This document shows, one piece after another, positions 43,986-56,400 of a stretch of DNA of 64,000 bases. The first letter of the stretch is position 1, and every line of letters begins with the position of its first letter. The notes beneath the pieces are model-generated. The model had not been told where the DNA came from and did not search any database. It saw only the letters and a program-made list of their open reading frames with translations. Source of the DNA: Emydura subglobosa (taxonomy: Eukaryota; Chordata; Testudines; Chelidae); contig ML679958.1 in the NCBI GenBank assembly GCA_007922225.1, positions 60,102,862 through 60,166,861 on the forward strand, read 5' to 3'. The position numbers and the translations under genes are program-made.

Positions 43986-44364
43986 AAAAACAAGGTTACT
44001 TACCAGTAACTGATGTTCTTCGAGATGTGTTGCTCATATCCATTCCACTATAGGTATGTGCACGTCTCCATGCATGGTTATCCGGAACGTTTTTCCCCTT
44101 AGCAGATCCCGAAGGGCCGGCTCCAGTGCCCCCCTGCGCACATACTGTGGTATATGAGGCACTGCCGGCCCTACGCCTCCTCAGTCCCTTCTTTCTGCCA
44201 ACTCCGGCAACGGGGATGGGGGGTGGGTTGTGGAATGGACATGTGCAACACATCTCAAAGAACATCAGTTACTAGTAAGTAACCTTGTTTTCTTCTTCGA
44301 GTGCTTGCTCATGTCCATTCCACTATCGGTGACTAATAAGCAATACCTTGGAGGTGGGTCGGAG

Positions 44365-45309
44365 TTACCGGTCAGCTGCCCTCAGCACCGCTCTGCCAAA
44401 TCCTGCATCCTCTCTCGCCTGCTGGACAATGGCGTAGTGGGACATGAAGATATGCACCAACGACCAGGTGGCAGCTTTGCAGATGTCCTGCAGGGGCACT
44501 CTCCAGGAAGGCTGTAGATGAGGCTTGAGCTCTGGTTGAGTGCCCGGACACGGCACCTTCGCCTGCTCATAGCAAAACTTGATGCATGATGTAATCCACG
44601 AGGAGATGCGCTGGGTGGGGACAGGTGAGCCTTTCATCCAGTCAGCCACTGCGACGAAGAGCTGCTTTGATTTCCAGAACGGCTTTGTGCGCTCAGTGTA
44701 GAAGGCCAGGGCTCGTCTCACATCCACTGAATGCCATCTCTTCTCTTCCTCTGAACTGTGCGGTTTGGGAAAAAACCCGGGGAGAAAAATATCTTGATTA
44801 CAATGAAATTGGGAAACCACCTTGGACAGGAAGGCCAGATGCAGCCTCAACTGCATCTCATCCTTATAGAATACTGTATAAGGGGGCTCCAAGGTCCAGG
44901 CCTTAATCTCGGAGACCCTCCTAGCTGAGGTAATGGCCACCAGGAAGGCTACCTTCCATGAAAGGATGAGCAGAAGGCATGAAGGCATGGGTTCAAAGGG
45001 GGGGACCGTGAGTCTCGAGAGGACCAGGTTGAGATCCCAGAGAGGCACCGGGTCATGGACCTGCGGATACAGCCTCTCCACCCCCTTAAGGAACCTGACT
45101 GACATGGGGTGGGAGAACAGCAACCTCCCTTCTAGCGGCTGATGGAAGGCCGAAATGGCCGCCAGGTGAACCTTCAATGAGGCCAGTGCCAGACCCTGGA
45201 GCTTTAGCTGGAGCAGGTACTCCAGGATCACCTGTATAGGCGAGAGGCTGGGCAGAATACCCCAGGACTCCACCCAACAGTTAAACCGCCTCCACTTAGC
45301 CCGATACAT
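44365..45309 (-). pseudogene. DIRS tyrosine recombinase (copy 2), long open frame with lost H-x-x-R
   Basis: An open frame of 314 codons covers almost the whole recombinase: MYRAKWRRFNCWVESWG at the start, the first catalytic arginine in AITSARRVSEIKAW at about residue 130, LDVRRALAFYxERTKP-like sequence in the middle, and AATWSLVHIFMSHYAI with the nucleophile tyrosine near the end. However, the segment that should hold the second catalytic motif reads TQPELKPHLQPSW. The expected HSTRAQASSTAF is present in a different frame at about 44520-44550. Two compensating one-base changes must flank it. The uninterrupted frame therefore encodes a protein lacking the catalytic His-Arg pair and is not functional as read. 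Confidence 0.88.
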
Positions 45310-45465
45310 GACCTATGTGGAAGGCTTCCTGCTGCCAAGCAGGATTTGCTGGACCTGCACCGAGCAGGCTCTCTCTCCCTCCGTCAGCCACAGAGCCTCC
45401 AAGCCATGAGGTGCAGGGAGTCCAAGTCCAGGTGCAACAGGTGACCGTGGTCCTGGGATAGGAGG

Positions 45466-47060
45466 TCATGGCGCCTCGGGAGCTCCAGGGGTGGGGCGAT
45501 CAAAAGGTCCAGCAACATGCTGAACTAGTGCTGTCTCAGCCAGGCCGAAGCGATGAGTATAACATTTGTCCCTCTTTATTTTCAGCAGGACCTTCGGTAG
45601 GAGCAGAATGGGTGGAAACGCATACATAAGGGTCCCCGTCCAGTCCATGAGGAACGCGTCGGAAATCGACCCAGTTTCACGACCCCGGAGCGAGCAGAAC
45701 ATCGGACACTTCATGTTCCAAGCCAACGCGAATAGGTCCAGTTGGGGAACTCCCCACTTCTGGAAGATCATAACCACCACCCCAGGGTGCAATGACCAGT
45801 CATGGCAGGGTAGAAACGACCTGCTGAGGTGATCTGCTTCGTCGTTCCTCACTCCCGAGAGGTGAGAGACAGTCAGGTGGAAATCGTGCCTCACGGCAAA
45901 GTTCCACAGACGGATAGCTTCCTCACAGAGGGCTGAGGAGCACACTACCCCCTGCCTGTTTATGTAAAACATGGCTGCAGTGTTGTCCGTCAGCACCTGC
46001 ACCACTCTGCCCATCGGGAATCGGAGGAACACCTTGCACACCAGGTGAATGGCCCTCAGCGCCTTCATGTTGACGTGCAGGCACCTCTCCTCCCCGACCA
46101 GAGCCCTTGAGTGCCTAGGTTGGCGCTGATGTGGGCTCCCCATCCTACGTCTGAGGCATCGGAAATTAGGGTGACCAACGGGACCAGTTCTCTGGATGGA
46201 ACGCCCTTCATCACTGCCCTCGGGGTCTGCCACCAGTTTTGGGAGGCTAAGATGGGCGGGGGAACTGTGATCACCCAGTCCAATGGGTGCCTGCTCCGAA
46301 CATATTATGAGGCCAACCATGCCCGAAGCGGTCTGAGCCTCAGGCAAGATAGTCTCACTACATACGTGCAGGCCACCATGTGCCCTAACAGCTGTAGGCA
46401 GTGCCTGACTGTTGTTGTGGGGCATCGTTGCAGCTGGGAGATGATAGAGACCATTACCTCGAAACGTGGCTGAGGCAGGAAGTCTGTGGCCTGGGAAGTG
46501 TCCAGGGGTTAGTGTGGACTTCTGTTTGTTAATGAGTAGTCCCAGCCTACTGCACTTGGAGCAAGTGAGGGTCATGCTTTCCTGCACTTGGGACCTGGAC
46601 CTGCCCCTGATCAGCCAATCGTTCAGGTAAGGAAAAATTTGCACACCCTTTCGTCTCAAGTGGGCAGCTACTACTGCCATGCACTTGGTAAACACCCTTG
46701 GAGCCAAAGATAGGCCAAAAAGTAGGGTTGTAAACTGGTAGTGGGAGCCAGCCACCATGAAACTGAGAAAACGCCTGTGGCTGAGGAGGATAGACACATG
46801 AAAGTATGCATCCTTGAGATCGAGGGCAGCATACCAGTCTCTTGGATCCAAGGAAGGAATTATGGAGGCTAGGGAGACCATGCGAAACCTGAGTCGTTTG
46901 ACATATTTGTTTAGACAACACAGGTCTAATATGGGTCTCAGACCCCCCTTCGCCTTGGGGATAAGGAATTACCTCGAATAAAACCCCTTTCCCCCATCTG
47001 CCTTGAGGGACCATTTCCACCGCTCTCAGGTTGAGGAGGGTGTCCACCTCCTGTTGCTCA
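45466..47060 (-). pseudogene. DIRS reverse transcriptase / RNase H (copy 2)
   Basis: The 471-codon open frame at 45466-46881 starts IIPSLDPRDWYAALDL and shows LKDAYFHVSI with a catalytic Asp. The active-site motif is YLNDWLIRG, where the first Asp of the usual D-D pair is Asn. Residues from about 125 to 270 are out of register. In that stretch the true RNase H start LISDASDVGWGAHI is found in another frame (46065-46283). The frame returns with LTDNTAAMFYINRQG and NDEADHLSR, the RNase H Asp residues. Then a linker follows with WGVPQLDLFA and LLKIKRDK. The reverse transcriptase N-terminus, VDTLLNLRAVEMVPQG, lies in another frame near 47010-47060. Confidence 0.88.
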
Positions 47061-49881
47061 TGAGTGGGATCCCTGAAGAGGGATGGAGGGGGAGGGTTGT
47101 TGGGGGGCGGGTAGATGTAAATTGTAGGGAATAGCCCCCTGAGACTATCCCAAGGACCCAACGGTCTGAAGTGATTTTTGCCCATTCGAGATAGAAGGGC
47201 CTTAACCTGTTTAGGAAGGGGCGGGATAGATCCAAGAAAGCAGTCAGGGCGTCACCCTCAGACGCACCATCAAAATTGCCTCCTCTGGTTGCCCGACCTC
47301 CTACGGGGCCTCTGCTGGGGAGCTGAGGATGAGCTAGGGGGCTGATTCCTTCTTCTAAACCCCCTATTCCTATAGGTTGAAAAGGCCTGGGCGGAGGCCT
47401 TGGCTGCTGCTGCGCCTGGGGCTGTGACTGATGCCTGGAAAATTGGGGCATGTAAAGGCCCAGGGAGCGAAGCGTGGCCCTGGAGTCCTTCAAACCGTGC
47501 ACCTTCGCATTGGCCTGGTCAGAGAATAGGGCCGACCCATCAAAGGGGAGGTCCTGAATAGACTGCTGCACCTCCTGGGACAGACCCGAGGATTGCAGCT
47601 ACGAGCACCTTCTCATACAGATGGCAGAGGCTATGGCGCTGCCCGCTGAGTCATCAGCATCACAGGAAGTCTGGAGTGCTGCCCTAGCTACCGTGGTTCC
47701 TTCCTCCACGATAGTGCTAAAGTCTGCAGCTTGGTCCTGGGGCAGGGCCTCAGCGAACCGCCTGAGGGAGTACCACAGGTTGAAATTATATCTGCCCAGG
47801 AGGGCCTAATGGTTGGCAATCCTGAACTGCAGGCCTGCCATGGAATAAACCTTTCCCACAAATAAGTCCAGCTTCTTATTGTCCTTGTTCTTGGGAGCGG
47901 ACCCTGGCTGATCTTGCCTGTCTCGCTGATTAGCCGTGTCTACTACCAGAGTTCCCGGGGCAGGGTGAGTGAACAAATACTCAAACCCCTCGACTGGGAC
48001 ATAATATTTTTTTCACCTTTGACGTAGGGGCAACCGAGGAAGGGGTTTGCCACAGGGCCTTTACAATCTTAAGGATCCTTCCGTTGACTGGGAGGGCCAC
48101 TCTCACTTCACTGGTGCAGCCGCCGCCAGCACACTACAGAGGCTATTTTTGACCTCTTTTAACTCCTTCACCTCCAGCCCCAAGTTGGAGGCCACCCCCT
48201 TGAGCAGCTCCTGGTGTGCCCTGAAATCCTCCAATGGCACCGAGTGATCCCAGGAGACTGCCTCGTCAGGTGAGGAGGAAGAAGACTGGCGAGGTGCATC
48301 CTGTGAGTGTGCCCCCTCCTGGCGAAGGGTTGCACCCGCTGAGGGTCCCTCCATGGGGTCCGGCTCCTTGTCCGAGGAGTGGTGTCTATGGGCCTTCTCC
48401 TGTGCCATAGGCAGGGACTGCACTCCTGATGACATAATGGTTTGGGGCCCCGGCCCCACCTGGATGCCCCATGGGGCCCAATAAAGCCATTATTGTGGCC
48501 ATTGTCCCTGGGGCCAACCCCGGGGCTGACTGCGCCACAAGCTGTGATGCTTTGTGGGGGCATCGACTCGCCCGACGACTGTTCCCCCTGGGAGACTCCA
48601 AGTCATCCTCATAGTCAGAGGCCCTGGACCGGCGGTGCCATGTACATCCTCGGTCCTGGGCAACCTTCCATGCCAGAGACCGCCCTCTCGACGCCTCCAA
48701 CCTGGAGGATGATGAGGTCTACCTCAGTCACCGCGAGCAGTGCTGACGAATAGAGGTGCGCTCCGAAGAGCTAGAGGTACCGGAACGTCGTCTTGGTACC
48801 GATGATTTCCGCTGCTGCTTGCCTTGAGGCCCTGCAAACACCTTCGCTGCTCTGAACTTCTCAGTGCCGAGCCGGACTCTGGTGACCTACTTCCGTGTCG
48901 TGGCCTGCGCGGTGCCACTGTCTTGGTGTGGGCAAACTCCTCGGTGCTGGGTCCTCTGACGGCGACCGGGTTCTGCGCAGCCTATGTACAGGCGAACTTC
49001 TCAGTACTGGGGATCTGGAACGGAAGCTGTCCAAGCACCGCCTGGCAGACCTTGACTGGTGCCACTTCCTAGTATGTGCTGCCTCCAGTGCTGGGGATCG
49101 ACATTGGTGCCAAGAGGGAGATTCCATGTCCTGGGTCAGAGCAGATCGGCTCGACAACGCCGACCTGGAGCGACTGCTGGGGAAGCAGATCTGCTCTAGC
49201 CTCGGAGGCTGTCCAGCGGGAGATCTTCCTCCCCATACAGGCGATCTCCACCGCCCTTCAGGGGGACCCAATGCGGGTTTCCCTCGTGACACCGGCTCCT
49301 TCTCCCTCGTGGGGGAGGGGGTGCTGAGGTGGCGTAGGCAAGGCCAACAAGGCTCTTGCTGCCTGAAAAGCCTCCAGGGTCGAGGGTGTCAGCAGGGGCA
49401 CTCTCCCACTCCCAGGAGTTGGGAGAGGCTCCCTGATCGGAGATGCAGGCACCGGAGAAGACTCGATGGGCTGGGTCCGGTGCATCTCCATACTCAACCC
49501 TGCCTGTACTGATGGTGCAGGGGAGTCTCCACGCTCCACACGCTGCTTCTTCCTCTTTGGTGCCATCAATATTGCGCGATGCTGAGTCGAGGCCGGTGCC
49601 GGCAGTGCGCTCTGTACCGAGGTCATGCTCGGTGCCGAGGTGGAGTGGGCTGGCTTGGACACCTGTTGGAGCACTGCCTCCATCAATGGGGCTTTCAACC
49701 GAATCTCTCGGTCCTTTTGAGTCCTCAGTTTAAAAGCCCTGCAGATCTTACACTTCTCTTTTCTGTGGGCTTCCCCCAAGCACTTAAGGCAGCGGTCGTG
49801 GGGGTCGCTGAGCAGAAAGGCCTTCCCGCAGGAGGCACATGGCTTGAATCCCAGTGATTGGGGCACAGCCCGGCCGCTCAA
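47026..49881 (-). pseudogene. DIRS gag-like gene (copy 2)
   Basis: The 207-codon open segment at 49258-49881 begins MSGRAVPQSLGFKP and has the cysteine/histidine pattern CASCGKAF, DPHDRCLKCLGEAH and CKIC. This is a C-x2-C...H-x2-C-x2-C-x3-H...C-x2-C arrangement characteristic of DIRS gag N-termini and probably zinc-binding. The middle (48100-49250) is broken into overlapping short frames rich in Ser, Arg and Pro. The C-terminal region at 47026-47571 contains IQDLPFDGSALFSDQ and KVHGLKDSRATLRSL, then a Pro/Gln-rich stretch. Frameshifts separate these parts. Confidence 0.8.
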
Positions 49882-50224
49882 AGTCCCTGCAGGGACTTGC
49901 CTTATCTCTATCTACTCTTAACAGCACTTAACAACTGCTTAACTAACTAAAACTAACTTAGAATATCAAACAAGTCCAAACAAGGGGAGTAGTACTTGCT
50001 GAGAGCTAAGCTAGTTCCAGCAACCGTCACAGACAGAAAGAAGGAACTGAGGGGACGTAGGGCCAGCAGCGCCTCATATACTACAGCATGTGCGCACGGC
50101 TCCAGGGGGCACTGGAGCTGGCCCTACAGGATCTGCTAAGGGGAAAAAAGTTCCAGATAATCATGCACGGAGGCGAGCACAGACCTATAGTGGAATGGAC
50201 ATGAGCAAGCACTCGAAGAAGAAC

Positions 50225-53200
50225 ATAAGGATGGCTTATGTTCTTTCCCTAATTCCCCCGCAACAATTAGCCATTCTCTTAAACTGGTTTTTTCCCCCAA
50301 GAAATACAAACATGGGAATCGCTTTAAGAACTAAAGAATGGAGTCCAAAGTCTTGAGTGAATCATAACAGTAAAATCAAAGCAGAGCCTATTACACCACA
50401 TTAGCTGGTAGAAAATGTCAGTGTTTTAAAACTAAATAAAGTTTTCATTTGCTGAGGCCATTAGAAAGAAACTTTGTATTGGGAATATTATGCCCCTCTT
50501 TTTACTATTTTTCACTAGGTACCATGCTGATTGATATTATATAAATCCTGCCAAAGAGATGTGACCTATGCTAAGGCAGCTCACAGCGGGGTTAAAGTTT
50601 AGAAGATGGGAGTGGAGTTCTCATCAGCTGGTTCCTATTGCTCTCAGCTATGAATAAAGTTTGATTGTCTCTCAGAAAGAACCATCTTCATTGAAGTTAC
50701 AGTTCCTCTCAAATGTGTCCATTATTCTAGACCATATATATATCCTTCTTCCTCCTATTACCAGCCAGCAGTATTACCTTTATTCTCAACAGTGTCTTCT
50801 GAGGATCTAGTCTAAGGTTTCCTCAGTTAGTCCCTACCTTATGGAAGGGCCAGGAACTTGAATTTAGCAAAAAGCTCACTTGACCAGGAATACAGCCTAA
50901 GGGCTCATCTGTATCATTGCCTAAGATGCTAAGAGAGTTTTTGGTCACCTCATGGGGGAAAGAGGAGTCTAGATCACAGAGCACTGATACCTTCCTGGAG
51001 GAAACAGAAGGTTACACGGGGCCCAGTTCTTCCAACTTTTCTGATAGAGAATATCATAGTGGATAGAAATAGAGAACTGGGTGGGAACAAAATTTGTAAG
51101 ATCTCTGAAGGGTCACATCAACTTTCTTCTTCAGGGAATCAGTGGCATTTTTCTCTGTGGCCAGAGAGTATTTACTGAATCAGTGTGACTGACTGATGAG
51201 ATCCTGGAAAGAGAGAGTGGGAAAGAGAGAAGTAGTGGCAAGAGAGGGGATTCAGGAATATGTCAAAGATGAAGAAGTAGTGAGGGGAAAAAACCCACCA
51301 CCATCACCTTACCAGAACAAACCACTCCACTGCACACACAATTCTCCCCCTTGGAAGAAGAGGAGAAAGAGAACAAATCATAAATGACCATTTGTAATAT
51401 CACTTAATACACTACTGGAAGACATTCAGATACTATGGAGATGAGCAGGGTAGAAGAACCTTCATAGAACAGAACAGAGAGCAGGATTAAAGAAATGAGA
51501 TTCAACAACCCTGGTAAAGAAAGGTGTTTGATTTTTTTGGTTCACAGTGTCCCTTTGGAGCAGCATTGCCTGCACTGTTTGAGGTTCCATGCTGCCTCTT
51601 ATGCAAGTCCAGCGTGATCTGATCTGTAAGGCCACTAATCTTTCCTCTACTGAATCCCTCCTCAAGATTCACTTCTGCTGTGTTGCTTATAAGACATCAG
51701 CCAGTTGATGGCTAGGGGAGAGACAGTCCTTATATTTATGTAACTATAAATACATGAGTAAAGAATATAATAGCCTGTAAGTATTTTGATTCTGTGTCTC
51801 CCACATCCTTTTTATGTTGCCTGTCTTCTTCGTTTTCAGGATTCTTGCAGCAAGGACAGTGTCTCCGTGTGTTTTATACAACCACACACAATGTGGCCGT
51901 GATTCTCATTGGGACCTCTGGTCACTCACTACTATAATTTATTAATAATAATAAAAGTGGATCATCATGTCAGGAACTCTTGCTAAAGGGAATGCATCAT
52001 TGATCTCAGCCCTGGCAGCAAGTGAAAATATTCAGTTTAAAAATAGAACTATGTTGCTCATCTGTAAGTCTTCACCTTCTGTTAATGATTTGTGACCTTA
52101 AACAATTTTTACATAAGCTTTGCCGTTCACTTTTAACAGTTTCCCACAACTGGGGACATGCAGCAACAGAAAGTAGAAAATAAATATACCCTTTGGCTGA
52201 TTTGCTTTCCGAAAAAAGCACAAATGTAGAAAAATGGCAGTCATTGGCTGGAACAAAGTTGGCTGCAATGAAAGCCAGAGAAAACCCATCAAGATAAGCT
52301 TGAAATGCTAGATGTGATAAATTACACCTTTGGTACTTTGCTGCTGTTCTTGTAGCTCAAACATCACTTGTTTACCCCTGGCAAAGCACGACCTATGTTC
52401 CAAGAGGCATTTTGATTGTTTGTGTTCATTACTGAGCTGAGACCTTCAGCTGGGTTTATGGAAAAGGAAAAAATGAGTAGTGGTTCGTGTCTTTTAGATC
52501 ACTCAATCACACTCATTCTTGCAAGCTATGCATGAAAAACTGTCAGCCCTAGACTCAAGAGGAAGGTGGAATAAACTTTGCTGGGACACAGCACTCACTG
52601 AAGTTTCAGTGGGATCTTCACTGGAAAGATTACAAGAAAGCCTTCTTGTCAATCTTATTGAAGCATCAATCTAGAAATTAGACCAGCTAATGAAGATCAT
52701 TATAGAAGCAGCTGGAGTCTGAAACAACACTGCATCCTTTCTTCCACCTTTACAGTAATAGTGTGCATATATACACAGCATATAAAAAGTATATAAAGCA
52801 TACAGTATATAAAAAAGTATACAGTATATTAAAAATTGTGTGTAGGTAAAATGTATATCTATACAGATGCAAACAAGTATGTATAAATATATACAAACTA
52901 TAAATGTGTATATATGTAATCTTTATGCACGCACATATACATATATTTTATACACAGTGGCTTCATTTAGCCCATCACTTCCCGACTGGAATTCATCACA
53001 TAGCATTTAAGAACATACTGCAGCATTATCTTGTTGTTGTGAAGAATCCCAAAGCTGATAGGGCCCACCTTAGGAATTTAGACTGGTAAAATATACCTAC
53101 TTTAGTTGGGATGTTTCTAGAACATCTGAGTTACTCTTACAAAAAGTGCCATGGGAGTTTTATTGACTGTTAATGGCAAGAGCCTCAGTTTAAAACGTAG
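50225..53200. other. Non-coding, no recognised gene
   Basis: The sequence is AT-rich. At about 51590-51720 the words CTGAATCCCTCCTCAAGATT and CTGCTGTGTTGCTTATAAGA suggest an old LINE tail, but I cannot place it. An AT-rich dinucleotide tract with repeated GTATATA words spans about 52765-52955. Confidence 0.45.
52765..52955. repeat. AT-rich tract with GTATATA words
   Basis: Repeated AGTATATAAA, ATACAGTATAT and TGTGTATATATG words occur over about 190 bases. It is low-complexity intergenic DNA. Confidence 0.75.
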
Positions 53201-53206
53201 TCTCTC

Positions 53207-53600
53207 CAAAAACAAGAGTCCTGTAGCACCTTAAAGACTAACGAATTTCTGTGGGCATAAGCTTTGACACAATCAGATTGGGTCTGAAGTGGGACTTAGA
53301 ACGGTTATCTCATTACAAGAAGTAATTGTCACTGTTCACACATTCTCACCTTCTAATCAACTGTTGTGAATAGGCCTCATCTACCCTAACTGAACTGACT
53401 GTGTTAGCACTTGCCCTCCCCATTGTTATGTTTCTCACCTTTGGATGTGTATATATATATACCTCCTATCATGTATCTGAGGAAGTGGGTTGCAGTCCAC
53501 TAAGCTTATGCCCGCAGAAATTTGTTAGTCTTTAAGGTTCTCCAGGACTTTCATTGTTTTTGCTGTATACAGACTAACTCAGCTACCCCTCTGGAACATA
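53207..53600. repeat. Interspersed element with long inverted arms (longer copy)
   Basis: Arms at 53207-53264 and 53502-53560 are inverses of each other: AGTCCTGTAGCACCTTAAAG on the left, and on the right the inverse of CTTTAAGG...CTCCAGGACTTT. They match the arms at 3690-3838. The interior is 237 bases rather than 35, and the same tail CAGACTAACTCAGCTACCCC follows. The interior includes an AT dinucleotide run near 53450. Confidence 0.75.
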
Positions 53601-53734
53601 GTACCTCAGTAGCGGTATCTCAGTATCAGTAGTGGACCTACAGCATGATGGGTCACCAGCTGAGTACAAATTCAAAGGAAGATGTGCCACCTACTGAGTC
53701 ACCACTCGAGTATATCACTGTAATAAACTCATAC

Positions 53735-53812
53735 GGCCAGATTCAGTTCTTGATAGAAACAAGTGTCTTCAGTGGAGTGGCACCCTGCTTACAAAGCGGC
53801 TGAATTTGGCCC
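53735..53812. mobile_element. 78-bp GGCC-ended MITE
   Basis: GGCCAGATTCAGTTC at the left and GCTGAATTTGGCCC at the right are inverted ends of a very short palindromic element, similar in design to the one at 5.51 kb. The target duplication is uncertain. Confidence 0.6.
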
Positions 53813-54811
53813 ATAAAATCATTTGCAAGGTAATGTCATGAAGAATGGTTAAAAGACAATGACGTGCCATCCTGGGAGGCAACCGGATACTTTGAATAAG
53901 GACAAATAGATTGTCTTCTTAATTCAAGTTCTTTTCATCATTCAACACTTTGTCAGGCAGATATGACAAGAAAAGTGCCACTTGCATCTTGGCAGATTTT
54001 CTTTATAACTTCCTTAAAAGGTGAGATGTGTCAGAAATACATGTTATTGGCTTATCTTGAGTCTTGTATTTATTTGGTTCCACATGCAGAGGAAACTTTG
54101 GAAACCTCTAGTGTATGGATGACCCATGGCACTGAATTTTAAAGTTAAGGGTGGAATTGCACTTTCAAGAAACATTATGGGGAAGAGAGAAAAAGAAAGA
54201 TAATGCTTCTGTTATGCTTAGAAACAGAAAATCATATTTTGAAGGTGATCTGTTCTCTATAATGAAAAATAACTAATCAGGATGATACAAATGAGCCCAC
54301 TAGATTAGAATGCTACCCAGCTCTCATATGTTGGCAAGTGTGCCTAGGATTTTGGGAGAATTATTTGCAGAAGTGACAGAGTTATATACTTGTGAATGAC
54401 TGATTACACTGATGTCTTTAGGCTATGAAAACTATGAGGGCCACCTGGAAACCATACCACACATTAGGACTGCTTTTTATGAGACATTGTGACTACATAT
54501 TCTCATAAAGCTGCTGATCCTAATAAGTTTTGTGGGGGGGCCTTCAGTTCACCTATTATGTCTTGTAAAGTATTCTAGATACACAATCTAATTAGTAACA
54601 CTGTTACCATATGTAATCTGTGGTCAGCAACCCTGTACCATTGGATCTCCCTTCACCACCACAATGATTCATTATTTGTTAGCTTTGTCAGATAACATGG
54701 CTATTGTCTGCAGTTACAAGAAATGAAAGCAACCCAAAATGCAGCAATTCTGATTCAATAGCTCTTCAAACAGATTTGAAAGCTACGAGGGGTTTATTTT
54801 TAGAGCAATAA

Positions 54812-54989
54812 GGCCAACATTTTTGAGTGTGACTAAAGATTTTGTGTGCCCAGTTTGCCATACCTTGCAAAGCCTGATTTTCAGTGGGTGGGAGGGTGTG
54901 CATCGTTTTTTGAAAGGCAGGCCCCCTTCAGATAGGCACCCAAGGATTGAGACACTCAAAATCACTAGTCACTTTTGAAAATTTTGGCC
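54812..54989. mobile_element. 178-bp GGCC-ended MITE
   Basis: GGCCAACATTTTTGAGTGTG at the left and AGTCACTTTTGAAAATTTTG followed by GCC at the right form imperfect inverted ends. The left flank is TAA and the right side reads ATAA, compatible with a Harbinger-type TWA target shifted by one base. It is non-coding. Confidence 0.68.
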
Positions 54990-54999
54990 ATAAATCTTG

Positions 55000-56400
55000 C
55001 ATAGCTAGCAGCATGAGGCAGTTCAGGCAAATGGAGGAGAAGGTGAACTACAACTGTAATGGAGAGTTTCTATTAAGTAATAGTTGGAGGTGTTTAAAGA
55101 ATAAGCCAAACGGCATGTGCATTACTTGGCTACCACTGATGCCTGCCATACCCATGCCTTGTGAGGCACAAGGCTGATGGAAGAGTACTTCAAACCAACT
55201 CAGAACAGCACTCACAATTTTCTAACATTCAACCCAGCATAGTTTACTGTTGTTGGAGTATATGTAAAAGATAAGACAGGAGAGATTAGTGCATGAAGAG
55301 TTTATTTTGAAAAGAGCGTCTATGTATCACTGTGCCAAAATTTAGTGCCTAGATAAAGAGTCGGGGTGAGGTTCTGTGCTGCACCACTAAGCACAGAACT
55401 TGAAGGCCGAGAGGAAGGAGGGCTAAAGTGGCTTTAAGCCAACCATCCTGGGCTGCTCCAGGAGTTGGAGAGACTCCCTAAAAAAACTCAGACAGCCCTG
55501 GGGACCTGCCTAAGCTAGAGCAGCCTGCATAGGATGCAGCACAGCCTGGAATCTCCACAGCACTGGGTGCTATAGCCCCGGCCCTCACACACCCTCTTTC
55601 CCCCCTGTACACTCCTTCAGCAGGGATTATGAGGGGGTTCCAGCAGGAAGCAGCAGCGTTATGGCCATCTTCCACAGTGCCTGCACCAGGGGAATCCACC
55701 CCTGGTGACCACCAGTGCTTAGGGGCCCTTCCCACCTTTCCGTCCCTTTTACCTCATCTATGGGGACTGGAGCCAGGGTGAGGATCGTAACCCAAATGTT
55801 TTAGGAGAAGGGATAGTTTGTAATACAGGAGGTGGCATGAAAATATTAAAGGTCCATCCATAGTAGGAAGATGACTATTAGCTGTCCCTTGACTCCCTCC
55901 TAACCTGGGGAAGAAGAGGGTGAAAATGGTGCAGCTGCTAGTGTAGATGAGACCAAACCAATTTAAGCACTCTTATAGAAAGTTAGTGACTGTCTCTCAC
56001 TTTCTGCGAAGGTGCTGAAAATAATTTTGTCCTGTCCACAATGACAGCGAAGTTGTTCTCACCAGTTGAGGAGAAAGACATTATGAACAATGAAGCATTT
56101 CCCTATCAGGGTTGGACACTGGAGCACTGAATAGAGATAAACCCCTAGTTTTGGCAAGGTTGATGTTCTCTACCACAGGTGGCACTGAGACACAACCAGG
56201 GAGTCCTGTTGGGAGTTAGATACTGACACGCTGATTTCCAGTTCATAGATATCTCTTTGATGACAACCTCCTCCCTTCAGCACTGTTAGAAGTTGGCCAT
56301 GAAAAATGTCAAATAGTCTTTCAAAACATAATCAGTATTTCATTTACAAAACTAGCTGCCTGCATGGTGACTGCAAGACAGACAACCGTGCATCCAAATA
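55000..56400. other. Non-coding, no recognised feature
   Basis: A C/G-richer segment at about 55380-55740 has only short open frames. No domain or repeat end is recognised on either strand. Confidence 0.45.

Larger units (their letters stand above)
43989..50224 (-). mobile_element. DIRS-type tyrosine recombinase retrotransposon, copy 2 (inactive)
   Basis: The gene order on the minus strand is gag-like, reverse transcriptase/RNase H, tyrosine recombinase. The left end has a 60-base palindrome pair (43988-44047 and 44231-44290) with about four mismatches. The internal complementary region at 44292-44326 is a perfect 35-base inverse of the right extremity at 50187-50221. Terminal repeats of about 160 bases at 44041-44200 match 50030-50190 inverted. 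It is about 0.9 kb longer than copy 1 and better preserved, but the reading frames still contain frameshifts. No target duplication is expected or seen. Confidence 0.92.

Noticed and set aside
48895..49512. Plus-strand open frame of 205 codons
   Set aside because: It is antisense to the DIRS gag-like gene, where GC-rich sequence leaves open frames by chance.
51462..51665. Minus-strand open frame with RSRWTCIRGSMEPQTVQAM
   Set aside because: It appears to be part of an old interspersed repeat; there are no splice-compatible neighbours.
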